Assembly (NCBI GenBank): GCA_902546975.1
Contig: CACCLU010000001.1
Location: 62,001 to 126,000, forward strand
DNA from: an uncultured Alphaproteobacteria bacterium
Lineage (GTDB): Bacteria; Pseudomonadota; Alphaproteobacteria; HIMB59
Length of the DNA stretch: 64,000 bases
Direction of reading: 5' to 3'
The notes below the pieces were generated by a model that searched no databases, had not been told where the DNA came from, and was given only the letters and a program-made list of their open reading frames with translations. This document shows positions 30,030 through 41,024 of this stretch, one piece after another (within the stretch, counting starts at the first letter, position 1; each line of letters opens with the position of its first letter). The position numbers were made by a program, and so were the translations under genes.

Positions 30030-32231
30030 TTACAAGGATTTATTTAAAATTTTATTAAACCAATAAATAGCAATTACATAACACAAAAGAGCTGAAGGAA
30101 AATTATTTTTGAAACGGTATCTAATTATTCTAAATAAAATTATCGACATATGTAATAATGAGATCGTTTCAAAATCCTCAATTTTAGTTTTATAATAATT
30201 TTTAATATATCTAAAATTTATATTTTCTGTGTCTGAAATTAAATGCTCTATATTGAAGTTATTATCAAAGTAAAATAAGTCAATATTTTCTAAATCTTTC
30301 CATTTTTCATAATTAGCTATTATAGATTGACATATCTTACCAATGTCAAAGAGGATATTAGTCTTATATAAAAAGTTAGAATTTGATTTATAATCCATTA
30401 CAGCTCCTAGTGGGTCAATAAAATAAATTTTTTTATTTGAGACAAGAATATTTTCTAATGTTAAATCACCGTGAATAATTGTTTTATAATCTAGATCGAA
30501 TTTGTCTGCTAATGGGTTATAAAATTTATCTTTTTTATTAAGAAATTTTTTAATATAAAAATCAAGATTTTCGTGAGACTCACCATTTATTTTAATTCTT
30601 TTTTTACTCAATATTTCTTGTCCAAGTTTATTATTATTTAAAAAGTTTGCTGAGGGCTTTACTTTTGAAGTTAATAAAACTTCTAGTAAATTTAAATCTT
30701 TTAAATTTTTTTCTGTGTTTTTTTTGTGAAAAGAGTTAATCAAATTAATTGAACGTTTGAATAAAGTATGGCCTATTGTTTTATTTTTAACGATATCCGA
30801 CAAAAACTCTGCATCCCTGATATACTCGTAATCTAAATAAACAAATTCATTATTTTTGTTAAATTCATAGATTTTAGGTACCTGAAGTTTTGACTCTTCT
30901 GCTTTTTTAAACCATTCAAATTGTCCCTTTAAAACTGCTTCACCTCTCTCATATTCAATGTTGTTTCTAACTAATTTTTTTACAAAGGGTTTTTTAGCAG
31001 GCATTAAATAAGTTTCTGCATATGAGCCCCCTAAAAATTTTTTTAATGGCGAAATTAAAGTGTCATCGATCATTTTAGTGTTAATTGGCTTATTTCTTTT
31101 TGATTGTATTGCAACTGCAGTCTTGTAATTTGGATTACTAGGTTTGTTATCGTTAATTATAACCCTAGTCCCTCCCGATACTCCCAAGATAAGATGATGG
31201 TAATTTACTTTAAGTTGGTACAACTGTTCATTAATAGAGTCTCTCTCAGACTCAGTTCTTGCAGACATAATTACTATACATGAACCCTGTTCGTATTCTT
31301 TTTTTAAATATTTTATATTTTCTTTTATCGGTGTTACCGGATATGTATAAGATGATTTGTTACTGTGAAAACCTTTATCATGTTTAAATAAAACACCGTC
31401 AATATCAAAAATTATTGTTTTTGACTCTGGATAAAATGTTGTTTCTGAATAGCTATTTATAAACTTTGAGATTTGATACGGAGTTCCTATAGGATAAGCA
31501 AATTTTGTATTAGCTATAATAAATTTTTTATTCTTCTTAATTAAGCGATCATATACTTTGGAAATATAAAATTCTTTTTTTCCAATATCTCCAACTTTAT
31601 CATTGTCGCTAATCATTTTTTTTGACTCTTTAATGTAATCGACAATATTAGAAAAAAAATATGAAGCAATAATACCTTTGGCTCCTTTTTTAGCTAAAAT
31701 AGGGTCTTTTTCTTTTATTGATAAAATATTTCCATTAGTATCTAAATCTAGATAGCTCCATTCGGGCTTGATGCTATTTGTTTCAGCAACATTTATTATT
31801 CCTGTAATATTTTTATCTTTCTTGGTTTCTAAAATTTTGTTAAAGAGAGAGTTACTATCAAAATAATGGTCGCAATCATTAAATATTACAGAACAATCAT
31901 TATCAATTTTTTTTGCAGCAAGATAAGCAGTTTCAGCGGGACCAGATGTTATCTTATCAATTGTAATTATATTAATTTCTTGACCAAATATAGCTTTAAG
32001 TTGTTTTGACATAAAATAATTTTTATCGTGCTCATCAAGTATAACAAAATAAAAGTCTTTCTTAGAAACAAGTCCTTTAGTAATGAATGGGTGATAAGAT
32101 TTAATTGACCATTCAATCATTGATTTATCCAGAATATTCACAAGGGGTTTAGGTAACGATTTTTCTCCTGGATAATCTTTTAACCTTAAACCAGCTCCAG
32201 CAGCAAGAGTAATTATCTTCAGAGGTAACAT
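30030..32231 (-). CDS. Fusion: nucleotidyltransferase + HAD-like + APH/choline-kinase-like
   Basis: LAAGAGLRLKDYPGEKSLPKPLVNILDKSMIEW (NTP transferase); TIIFDIDGVLFKHD...IVIMSARTESERD (HAD); TIIHGDLTLENILVSNKKIYFIDPLGAV (kinase). Confidence 0.85.
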   Translation of the reverse strand: MLPLKIITLAAGAGLRLKDYPGEKSLPKPLVNILDKSMIEWSIKSYHPFITKGLVSKKDFYFVILDEHDKNYFMSKQLKAIFGQEINIITIDKITSGPAETAYLAAKKIDNDCSVIFNDCDHYFDSNSLFNKILETKKDKNITGIINVAETNSIKPEWSYLDLDTNGNILSIKEKDPILAKKGAKGIIASYFFSNIVDYIKESKKMISDNDKVGDIGKKEFYISKVYDRLIKKNKKFIIANTKFAYPIGTPYQISKFINSYSETTFYPESKTIIFDIDGVLFKHDKGFHSNKSSYTYPVTPIKENIKYLKKEYEQGSCIVIMSARTESERDSINEQLYQLKVNYHHLILGVSGGTRVIINDNKPSNPNYKTAVAIQSKRNKPINTKMIDDTLISPLKKFLGGSYAETYLMPAKKPFVKKLVRNNIEYERGEAVLKGQFEWFKKAEESKLQVPKIYEFNKNNEFVYLDYEYIRDAEFLSDIVKNKTIGHTLFKRSINLINSFHKKNTEKNLKDLNLLEVLLTSKVKPSANFLNNNKLGQEILSKKRIKINGESHENLDFYIKKFLNKKDKFYNPLADKFDLDYKTIIHGDLTLENILVSNKKIYFIDPLGAVMDYKSNSNFLYKTNILFDIGKICQSIIANYEKWKDLENIDLFYFDNNFNIEHLISDTENINFRYIKNYYKTKIEDFETISLLHMSIILFRIIRYRFKNNFPSALLCYVIAIYWFNKILNKSL

Positions 32232-32239
32232 AAAGCTAA

Positions 32240-33226
32240 TTAACTAATTTTTCCTATTTTTATTTTAGAAACAGGATAATAATTGGATATTTTATTGATA
32301 AGCATTTTTTTTATTTTAATTTTTAATTTAGAAATTAAATTTAAATCATAAAAAAATATAAAACTATTATTATGTTTTGTTTTTTTAATTTTGTATATCC
32401 AAGTATCTGGCCAACTATTTATAATATTTGCAATATTATCATCATCAATATTGAAATTAAGAAGAGATAAATATTTTTTCCTTAAAGGAAAAACATGTTT
32501 ATATCTAGAATTCGAGTGAAGAAGCAAATTATCATTATCCCAGCTCAGAGGTATAAATCTTGCTCCAGCTTTTCCGTACTCATCATGTGCATGTCCTAGA
32601 TCAGAATAGACAAATAAAGAATTCTTAGGAAACATACTATACCAACTGAACAGATTCTTGTGAATTCCACCATAAAAGAAATCTATTGGCAAATATGCTC
32701 TTGAGTAAGGCGAAATATTAAATGTTTTACTAGAGAGTTTATTTTTTAGATTTACAACTAAAAAATGATCGTCAAAATAAATTGCTTTTCCATTTAAGAA
32801 AGTTTGTACTCTTGAAGCGAATAAATATTTTTTTGATGACATAATATTTAAAATTTTTAAGATTTTTGATGAATTTATTATCCAAGATCCTGAGTTTAGA
32901 TAAATAATAAAATCGTAATTTTTTTTTTTTGCCACTTTTCCGGAGTTTATAATTGAATTAAATAATCTAATCGAACCAATATTTTGAAAATAGTAACTTT
33001 TTAAATTTTTATCAATATTTGGAACGCTAGCTTCAGTTATTCCATCAAAATAATTACTATAATTAATTTTCTTATGTAAACTATTTTTTTTTGTAATAGT
33101 TAGATTTGTGAAAATTTTGTGGTTCTTAAAATTTTTTTTAACTAAATAAGATGATATTATTGCATCATCAACAGCTTCATGACAGCTTATAGAGAAAAAA
33201 ATTTTTAAAGATTTAATTTTATCCAT
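32240..33226 (-). CDS. Hypothetical protein, possibly GT-A-like
   Basis: Intact 328-aa ORF; YDFIIYLNSGSWIINSSKIL pattern suggests a GT-A fold. Confidence 0.45.
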   Translation of the reverse strand: MDKIKSLKIFFSISCHEAVDDAIISSYLVKKNFKNHKIFTNLTITKKNSLHKKINYSNYFDGITEASVPNIDKNLKSYYFQNIGSIRLFNSIINSGKVAKKKNYDFIIYLNSGSWIINSSKILKILNIMSSKKYLFASRVQTFLNGKAIYFDDHFLVVNLKNKLSSKTFNISPYSRAYLPIDFFYGGIHKNLFSWYSMFPKNSLFVYSDLGHAHDEYGKAGARFIPLSWDNDNLLLHSNSRYKHVFPLRKKYLSLLNFNIDDDNIANIINSWPDTWIYKIKKTKHNNSFIFFYDLNLISKLKIKIKKMLINKISNYYPVSKIKIGKIS

Positions 33227-34207
33227 TTACGAAGATATTCTCTAGTCATCCAGTCATTGTTGTTTTCTGAGCTGTAACTGAAACCTTTTTTTACTTTCTT
33301 TCCATCTTGTATCATTCTTTTTTTAATTCTTTTTGATAGAAATTCATCATGAGGTATTATTTTAAAAAAATCTTTAAATTCGTATGTAGTGTAAGAGTCA
33401 TCTTTACTGATCATTTGTTCATGAATTTTTTCACCAGGTCTTATTCCTATAATTTTTATTCTAGATTTAGGTGATATTGTCTTAGCTATATCTACAATTT
33501 TCATAGAGGGAATTTTTTTAACATATATTTCTCCACCCAGAGATTGGTATATAGCTTTCCATACAAGCTCTACACCATCATCAAGTGAAATCATAAAACG
33601 AGTCATGTCCGGATCAGTAATAGGTAATGAATTTTTTGATTTTTGATTAAGAAAAAAAGGAATTATTGAGCCTCTAGAACCCATAACATTTCCATATCTC
33701 ACTACTGAAAAGGCAGTTTTATTTTTATTTTCAGAAAAATTACTAGATACAAATAATTTATCAGAAGCTAATTTAGTAGCACCATATAAATTTATTGGAT
33801 TACAAGCTTTATCTGTCGAGAGAGCTACAACTTTTTTTACGTTATTAACAATACTAGACTCGATTATGTTAATAGCACCTTGTATGTTAGTCTTTATTGC
33901 TTCGATAGGGTTTTTTCTCGGCAGAGGTAACGATTTTTGTAGCTGCTGCATGAACAACAATATCAACACCTTTAGAACTTTTAATTAATTTTTCTTTATC
34001 TCTAACATCGCCAATTATAAATTTAACTAAAGATTTATCTTTGGGCATTAAAATATTATTTAAATCCCATTGTTTCATTTCATCTCTTGAAAAAATAATA
34101 ACTTGTTTAGGTTTAAATTTTGAAATAGTTTTAAATAGGAAATGTTTACCAAAAGAGCCAGTGCCCCCAGTAACCATAATAATTTTGTTTTTAAAAAAGT
34201 TATACAC
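33205..34207 (-). pseudogene. pseB: PseB-like inverting UDP-GlcNAc 4,6-dehydratase, split by one frameshift
   Basis: ORFs 33887..34207 (MVTGGTGSFGKHFLFKTI...FSRDEMKQW...VVHAAATKIVTSAEKKP) and 33205..33969 (PIEAIKTNIQGAINIIESSI...ALSTDKACNPINLYGATKLASDKLF); removing one base from the 6-nt run 33911-33916 joins them. Confidence 0.9.
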
Positions 34208-34228
34208 TATTAAATATTATAAATAATA

Positions 34229-35003
34229 ATGGAAAATAAATTAATTTTACCAAAAGTCATTAATAAAAATAAGGCAATTAAATTTTTTATTGACAATGAT
34301 ATGAAATTTATTGTTGATGAATATACTTCTTCAAAAAAAAACAAATATCTTTAAACCAAACATTTTAGACTTATACTATATTTATAAAATAATCACTCTT
34401 AATAAAAGACTTTCGGTATTAGAGTATGGGTGTGGCTGGTCAAGTCTTGTTATATCCCAAGCACTTAAAAATAATAAGACTAAATATTCAATTCTTACAG
34501 AGAAACTTAGAAAGAATAATAAATTTGAATTGCATATATTTGATAATTATAAAAATTTCTTAAATATTACAAAAAAAAATTTTAAAAGATACTTACCTAA
34601 AAACTCAAATGCAAAATTTTTTTTCTCCAAATGCCTAATTAGTACACATAAAGGGTGTTACTCATCTATTTACCAAAAAAAAATAAAAATGAATCCAGAT
34701 TTAATATATTTAGATGGTCCTAGTCAGTTTGGATTAATTGAAAATAAAAAAATATCTTTTAATACAAATATCAAAGATTTTATGCCGATGAGCGCAGATA
34801 TACTTAAATATGAGTTTTTTTTGGTACCAGGGACAATAATTATTATCGATGGAAGAGGTGCAAATGTAATTTTTTTAAGAAAAATGCTCAAAAGAGATTG
34901 GAAATACAAGTATAACAAAAGCATTGATCAGCATTATTTACTTTTATCAGACAAATCTATAGGCAAACACAATGATAAATTATTTTCATTTTGGAATTCT
35001 TAA
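34229..35003 (+). pseudogene. SAM-methyltransferase-like protein, split by one frameshift
   Basis: MENKLILPKVINKNKAIKFFIDNDMKFIVDEYTSSKK reads into ...TNIFKPNILDLYYIYKIITLNKRLSVLEYGCGWSSLVISQAL if the A9 run 34333-34341 is A8. Confidence 0.75.
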
Positions 35004-36412
35004 AATTTTTTTTAGTGAAAGTAATAAATATTTACTATTTTTAACTTTGTTATAATTATTTACATTTGAATAAATTAAAAAATTACTTAGTTTTTTCTTG
35101 AACTCTTCATCTTTTAAAAATTTAGTATTTGTGTAATAACTAATTGCATTTTTACATGATTTAACATTATTAACTACTCTACATAAATTCGACATAGAGT
35201 ACCAACTTTGAGCAAAGAGTATGACAGGTTTTTTAAATCTCAGTGAGTCAGAACCAATTGAGCCAGTAATCGTTGAGTTTAAGAATGACTTTTTTACAAG
35301 GGCATCTGAAGAAAAAGATGTTTTTACAAAATATACATTTTTTAATTTAAGTAATTTTGAATAAAAATTAATGTTTCTAGAATTAAACTTCCTTAAATCT
35401 GGAAATAAATCGATTTGCCTTGGGTGTTCTTTTACATATATCACGGTATCTTTATCAACACTCATAGATAATATTTTAATCGCCTTGTATTGATCAAAAT
35501 ACTTTCCACCCTCTGGAAGAGTAGATCTTTCTGGCTGAAAATGTAAACCAAAAAAAATAAATTTAGAATTTAAATTGGGTTCTATAGAAATATTGTCTAA
35601 AAACTTATTAATTAATTGATATTTTCTAATAAAACTAATTTTATAGTAAATTTTTTTTAAAAATGAAATTTTACTATAATAAAAAATACTTTCAGTCGTC
35701 TTTATTTTAAAGAGATCTAAAGTCTCTTGATAAATAATTTTAAGAGAAAATTCTAGAAATACAAATAATTCTAGTAAAAAGATATTATGATTTTTTTTTT
35801 AGAGATCTTTTATTTAAAAGGTTTGAGCGTTGTTTCCAAATTGAAATATTTTTATCTTTAAAGTAATTATTTATTTTTAATAAACTATTTTTATTATTTG
35901 AATGTATTTTAATCAGATGAATTGGTTTTATGTCTTTTTTTAAGATGTAACAATTGGTAATATCTGTCCTGTGAAGAATAAGTAATTTTATTTTTAATAT
36001 TTTTGCAATTAAATATACTACAAATTGAATTGGGAAATGAGGTGTACTATCAAAAAAAGACTATATTTATTTTTTTTTTTTTGAAAAAATCAAAAAAAAA
36101 ATACAAATGAGATAAATAGAAATTTTTAATTTCTTTTTCCGAAATTTTTTTTATTGTCACCCTGGTTATTAATTGCTCGAGAGTTGCTTTATTTTGTCTA
36201 TATAATTTTTGAAAAGATATATTTCTTTTTGAATTATATGTATTTATTTGGTACAAATCTTTTTCAATAAATTGTCTACCTATATTTAAATTTAATTTAT
36301 TGGTGCTTAGTGAACCTGCAATTTTAATATTTTTATAATTATTAAGGTCTATGAAAACTTTCTCTATAACTTTATTTTCCAATCCAAAAACAAAAAAATT
36401 AATCAAATTCAC
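34986..36412 (-). pseudogene. Capsular/surface polysaccharide biosynthesis protein, split by two frameshifts
   Basis: MNLINFFVFGLENKVIEKVF...INIVFFDSTPHFPIQFVVYLIAKILKIKLLILHRTDI...IFFGLHFQPERSTLPEGGKYFDQYKAIKILSMSVDKDTVIYVKEHPRQ...GSIGSDSLRFKKPVILFAQSWYS after removing 1 nt at 36052-36058 and 1 nt at 35791-35800. Confidence 0.8.
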
Positions 36413-37086
36413 CCAATTTCTTTTTTAGTATTTGTAAATCAATTTTTGTATCTAGGTTTATAGATCTACTAATTGGTATTTCAATAAAACCAACACTAGT
36501 ACCATAGATAGATTTTTTTTCTAACAGTGTCCTTCTCTTAATTGCATAAATTAATCCATTTCTAAAATAAATATTTTCATATTGTTGCCTTTGAAAATAA
36601 TTATTTTTTTTAATTGGTTCTAACTTATTTTTGTTTAGTTTATACATAACATTTGGAGAAATGCCTTTATATTTTGAAATTGAGATTACAGAGTCAAATT
36701 TTTGATTTCTAATTAATCTCAATGCAGAGTCTAAATCTGATTTTACTCTTAGTGGTGATGTTGGCTGTAACAAAAGTATTACATCGTAGCGAATTTTTTT
36801 GAAGTAGTTCTAATTTATTGAGTGAGTAAACAATAGTGTTATAAATATCGGATTTATCGCCAGATAAATATTTGGGTCTTAGAAAAGGAATTGAAAGGCC
36901 TGTTTTTTCAGAAATTTTTTTTATTTTAGGGCTATCTGTTGAAACAAATGTATAATCTATTAAACGGTGTTTTTTTGAGAAATTTATAGTGTAATTAATT
37001 AAATTTATATTTTTAATTTTTATAATATTTTTGTTTGGAATACCTTTTGAGCCAGACCTAGCTGGTATGATCGATAAAACTTTCAA
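36399..37086 (-). pseudogene. neuA: CMP-nonulosonate cytidylyltransferase (NeuA-like), split by one frameshift; TTG start
   Basis: VLSIIPARSGSKGIPNKNIIKIKN...FVSTDSPKI...LEKLLQK|IRYDVILLLQPTSPLRVKSDLDSALRLI if the run 36794-36800 is 6 nt instead of 7. Confidence 0.9.
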
Positions 37087-37087
37087 G

Positions 37088-37936
37088 TTATTTTTTAATA
37101 CCCCAAATCAAAAAAGCCTGTCCATATCCCTCTTCACAAAGCCAAGGATTAAAAAATTTCTTAGTTTTTTTTTCTTCCATCAACAATTTTATCAAATTCA
37201 CTTAAAATTATTTTTTCAATATTTTTATCAAGTGTAGTGAATGGAAATGATTTAGAATAAGATATCATTGGTAAAGGATATACGCCATAGACACAAATTT
37301 TATTTAAATATCTTTTTAGAATTGGTAAATACTTTTTAGAATTAAAATTATTTCTGAATATTTTTAATTTTTTGTCTTTTTTTGATTGTACTTTAAAAAT
37401 ATATTTTAAAATTTCATTAATAAAATTATATTTTGATTGAATATTAAGGTCCTTATAGTCTGGAACAATATATGCTAAAAATAAACCTCCTTTTTTTAAT
37501 ATATTTATTTGCTGTAAAATTGGTTCGTTAATGTTTTTGAAATGTTCTAATAAGCCTATCGAAAAAACAATATCGAATTTTTTTTATTAATTTTAAAATT
37601 TTTTAATAATTTATTATAAAATGTAGCATGATGTTTATTTTTTTTAAAAATTTTTTTTGAAATATCTACTGCTTTTTTCGAAGAGTCTAATAAATATGTA
37701 TTATAATCAGCTTCTGCAAAATATGAACTCATTGTCCCTCTTCCTGCACCGATTTCAATTACATCTTTTCCTTTGATTTTATTTTTTTTAATAATATCGT
37801 TAAATAATAACCATAATTTTCTAAATGAGTATTGTGTTTGGTTAATTGGGTTTGATTTCGTCCAATATTCTGCATTACTATCTTTTGAAATTTTCCAGTT
37901 ATAATCAAATTCTTTTACTGATCCTTGATATTTCAT
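37088..37936 (-). pseudogene. Class I SAM methyltransferase, split by two frameshifts
   Basis: VIEIGAGRGTMSSYFAEADYNTYLLDSSKKAVDISKK...KKKFDIVFSIGLLEHFKNINEPILQQINILKKGGLFLAYIVPD...KKFFNPWLCEEGYGQAFLIWGIKK* after +1 nt at 37578-37585 and -1 nt at 37165-37173. Confidence 0.85.
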
Positions 37937-38871
37937 ATTATTTTTAATTCTTTCAATAGATTTTCAACAACTATTTCTTCTGTGATCTTCATCTCATTTT
38001 GTGTGCAGCCTCCAATATGCGGTGTAAAAAGTATATTTAAATCACTGTTTTCTCTCATTAAATATTTAATTTTATTTGCATTAAAATCCTCTTTTAAAAC
38101 ATCTAAGCCTAAGCCTGATAAAACACCTTTTTTTAAAGCGTTAAAAAGAGATGCCTCATCAACAAATTCTCCCCTGGAAGTATTAATAAATAATGGATTT
38201 TTTTTTGACATATTTATTAACTTTTTACTAACAAAATTATAATTATCCTCAGACTCAGAGATATGAAGAGAAATAATATCAGATAATTTAAATATACTTT
38301 CAATATTTTTTTTTAAATTTATGTATTTTGGATATTTATTTATCTTTTTTATATCATATGCAATTACATTCATATTGAAAGATTTCGATAATTTTGCAAC
38401 CATCTTACCTATTCTTCCAAGACCTATTATTCCAATAGTTAGTCCACTCAAACTATCTCCAGTATAATTATACCTTGAATAAATTTTATTGAGTTTTGTA
38501 TTATAAAAAGATTTATGTATATTTCTTTTCAGAGATAAAATTAAAGCTATTGTTAATTCAGCAGTTGATGTAATTTTTTTTAAAGACTTATCAGAGGATT
38601 TTAATTTTATTATTTTAATATTTCTTAATTTACAAATTTTTTGATCAATATGAGTAATGCTCGTTGTAGGACTGACAATAATTTTTAAGTTGATAAATTT
38701 TGATAAAAATTTTTTATCAATTTTCTCATTTAATTTAACAAATAAAATTTCGCTTTTTTTTTTTGAGTCAATACTTTTTGAATTATCAGAATAAATTACA
38801 TTACCTACTGTTTTTAATTTTTTAAGAGCCTTTGAAGAAAAAAGCTTTCCTTCGTTAAAATAAATATTCAT
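37933..38871 (-). CDS. D-isomer-specific 2-hydroxyacid dehydrogenase (SerA-like)
   Basis: LSGLTIGIIGLGRIGKMVAKLSKSFNMNVIAYD...FINTSRGEFVDEASLFNALKKGVLSGLGLDVL...FTPHIGGCTQNE. Confidence 0.93.
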   Translation of the reverse strand: MNIYFNEGKLFSSKALKKLKTVGNVIYSDNSKSIDSKKKSEILFVKLNEKIDKKFLSKFINLKIIVSPTTSITHIDQKICKLRNIKIIKLKSSDKSLKKITSTAELTIALILSLKRNIHKSFYNTKLNKIYSRYNYTGDSLSGLTIGIIGLGRIGKMVAKLSKSFNMNVIAYDIKKINKYPKYINLKKNIESIFKLSDIISLHISESEDNYNFVSKKLINMSKKNPLFINTSRGEFVDEASLFNALKKGVLSGLGLDVLKEDFNANKIKYLMRENSDLNILFTPHIGGCTQNEMKITEEIVVENLLKELKII

Positions 38872-38875
38872 AGAC

Positions 38876-40015
38876 TTAAATCTTTTTAAATTTTAGTTTT
38901 ACTATTTTTTGCACAATTTTTTTTGCTGATTTACCGTCGCCATAAATCTTTGAAACATTATATTTTGATTTTTTTAATTGTTTTTTAACTGCTTTAATGA
39001 TTTCTTTTTTTGAATTTTTAATTTCAATAACGTTTTTTGCTCTTTCCCTATTTCTCTGCCTATCTCCTATTAAAACAACGGGCGTGCCTAAATATGAGCC
39101 CTCACGCAAAAAAGAAGATGAGTTACCAACGGCACAAATACAATTTTTTAATAATTTTAAAAAATCCTCTGGAGCAAAATTTCTAAAAAAATGAAATCCA
39201 TCATATTTAAAAGTTTCTTTAAATTCTCTTATAGCTTTAGATATATCATTTGATCCAGCATCAATATTTGGCCACAATACAATTTTTTGAATGTTAAAAA
39301 CCTTCATTGAATCAAGTAAATTTTTCATTTGATTATATCCATCTCCATAACTTGTAGTAACGGGATGTTGCAATATAAGAATAAAAGGCAGGCTCCAGTT
39401 TATATCATCACCTGTCCCACCATATTTTTTATTCAGCGGCAAATTGAGGTCATTATTTTTTATTAAATCTATTGATGGACAGCCATACATTGCAATTTTA
39501 TTTTTATCTATTCCCATATTAATCAACCTTTTTTGAGATTTTTTTGTAGATGGAAAATGAAAATCAGCAAGGTTTGATATAGAATTTCTTACTTTATCAT
39601 CAATATTACCAGATATCTCTCCGCCTTGAATGTGAACTAAAAATATATTCATGTAACTTGATGCAATAGCTGTGGCAATTGTTTCAAATCTATCAGCAAA
39701 AGTTATGACAGCATCTGAATTTAGCTCGTTAAGAGCGTTACTTATTTCAATAACAGCTAAACCAGTTGATTTTGATTGCGATAGCAAATCATACCCAGCA
39801 ATATTAAAATTTAATTTTTTATGAATTTTAAAACCGTCTTTCTCAATAATGTCTACAGCATTACCAAATTGGTATAGTAACAATGAGCCACCTGCAATAA
39901 TTTGAAGGTTGATATTTTTGTGATCTTTTAATTCAAATAATATGGGTTTAATTCTGCCATAACTAGCTCTGTTAGTAATCACGACTGTAATATTTTTTTT
40001 ATTTTGATACATCAT
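38876..40015 (-). CDS. neuC: UDP-GlcNAc 2-epimerase, hydrolysing (NeuC-like)
   Basis: ITVVITNRASYGRIKPILFEL...FADRFETIATAIASSYMNIFLVHIQGGEISGNIDDKVRNSISNLADFHFPSTKKSQKRL. Confidence 0.92.
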   Translation of the reverse strand: MMYQNKKNITVVITNRASYGRIKPILFELKDHKNINLQIIAGGSLLLYQFGNAVDIIEKDGFKIHKKLNFNIAGYDLLSQSKSTGLAVIEISNALNELNSDAVITFADRFETIATAIASSYMNIFLVHIQGGEISGNIDDKVRNSISNLADFHFPSTKKSQKRLINMGIDKNKIAMYGCPSIDLIKNNDLNLPLNKKYGGTGDDINWSLPFILILQHPVTTSYGDGYNQMKNLLDSMKVFNIQKIVLWPNIDAGSNDISKAIREFKETFKYDGFHFFRNFAPEDFLKLLKNCICAVGNSSSFLREGSYLGTPVVLIGDRQRNRERAKNVIEIKNSKKEIIKAVKKQLKKSKYNVSKIYGDGKSAKKIVQKIVKLKFKKI

Positions 40016-41024
40016 TTAATGAAATGAATTCATATTTTTTAATGTTACGTTTCAATCTCTTATTAATTATTTTTTCAAAATATTTAGGTGATAAACCATA
40101 TCCCTCAGGTTTTAGAGATCCTATATCATCTATAGTAATAATAGAACCTTTTGGAAGATTTTTATTTATAATCATTGATTTTCCAAAAATTTTTTTAGTT
40201 TCTTTAGTTTTTTTTGAAAGTTTATTCTTATTTAACTCAAATAATTTAGCTTTTTCAATAAACCTCGCACCCTCAACAAGTTTTTTAAAATCTTCTATAG
40301 TGATGCTTGATAAGGTATCTGGACCAAACATTCTTTTATCAAAAACCACGTGCGCTTCTATAATCTCGGCACCAAGCATTATAGCCATCAAAGAGGAGTA
40401 AATATTTCCTGAATGATCTGATAAGCCAACTGGTACATTGTATTTTTTTTTGAGATATCCAATTTGATTTAATCCGAGTCTCTCTGGGGGGCATGGATAT
40501 TCAGAAGTGCAATGTAAAATTGAAATATTCTTTTTTTGTTTAGAACAAATCTTAAATGCCTCGTCAATTTCTTTATTATTACTTAAACCTGTGGAGAGAA
40601 TTATTTTATTTTTTTTATTTTTAATTAATTTTGATAACATTAAAAAATTTGATAGTTCACCTGAGGGCACTTTAATGATATTTGCACCTATTTTTGATAA
40701 GACTTCAATTGAATGGTCAGAAAAAATGGAACAAATAAATTTTAAACCAACATCTTCACAATGCCTTTTGATTTGCATCCATTGATCTTGATTAAACTCA
40801 ATCCTTTTCCAATAATCAAATCTTGATTTATCTTGACTTGAAAAATTAACTCTAAATTTTTCATATTTTGAACTTTCAAACTCTGCAAAATGCATTTGAA
40901 ATTTTATTGCATCTACACCAGTATTTTTTAGAGAGTCAATATATGAATGAACTAATCCGATACTTCCATCATGTGCTTGAGCTAATTCTGCGATAATCAA
41001 AGTTTTACTTTTATTTTTTTTCAT
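39999..41024 (-). CDS. neuB: N-acylneuraminate/nonulosonate synthase (NeuB-like)
   Basis: LIIAELAQAHDGSIGLVHSYIDSLKNTGVDAIKFQMHFAEFESS...VPVGLSDHSGNIYSSLMAIMLGAEIIEAHVVFDKRMFGPD. Confidence 0.94.
   Translation of the reverse strand: MKKNKSKTLIIAELAQAHDGSIGLVHSYIDSLKNTGVDAIKFQMHFAEFESSKYEKFRVNFSSQDKSRFDYWKRIEFNQDQWMQIKRHCEDVGLKFICSIFSDHSIEVLSKIGANIIKVPSGELSNFLMLSKLIKNKKNKIILSTGLSNNKEIDEAFKICSKQKKNISILHCTSEYPCPPERLGLNQIGYLKKKYNVPVGLSDHSGNIYSSLMAIMLGAEIIEAHVVFDKRMFGPDTLSSITIEDFKKLVEGARFIEKAKLFELNKNKLSKKTKETKKIFGKSMIINKNLPKGSIITIDDIGSLKPEGYGLSPKYFEKIINKRLKRNIKKYEFISLNDVSK

Noticed and set aside
33911-33916. A AAA AAC heptamer in the split PseB-like gene as programmed -1 frameshift site
   Set aside because: Frame analysis shows a net +1 shift (skip one nt) is needed, which -1 slippage on this heptamer would not give.
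40024-40401. 125-aa plus-strand ORF antisense to neuB (also 52852..53295, 37925..38242, 17977..18309 and similar)
   Set aside because: Long antisense ORFs are expected by chance opposite AT-rich genes; the opposite strand has a clear family assignment.
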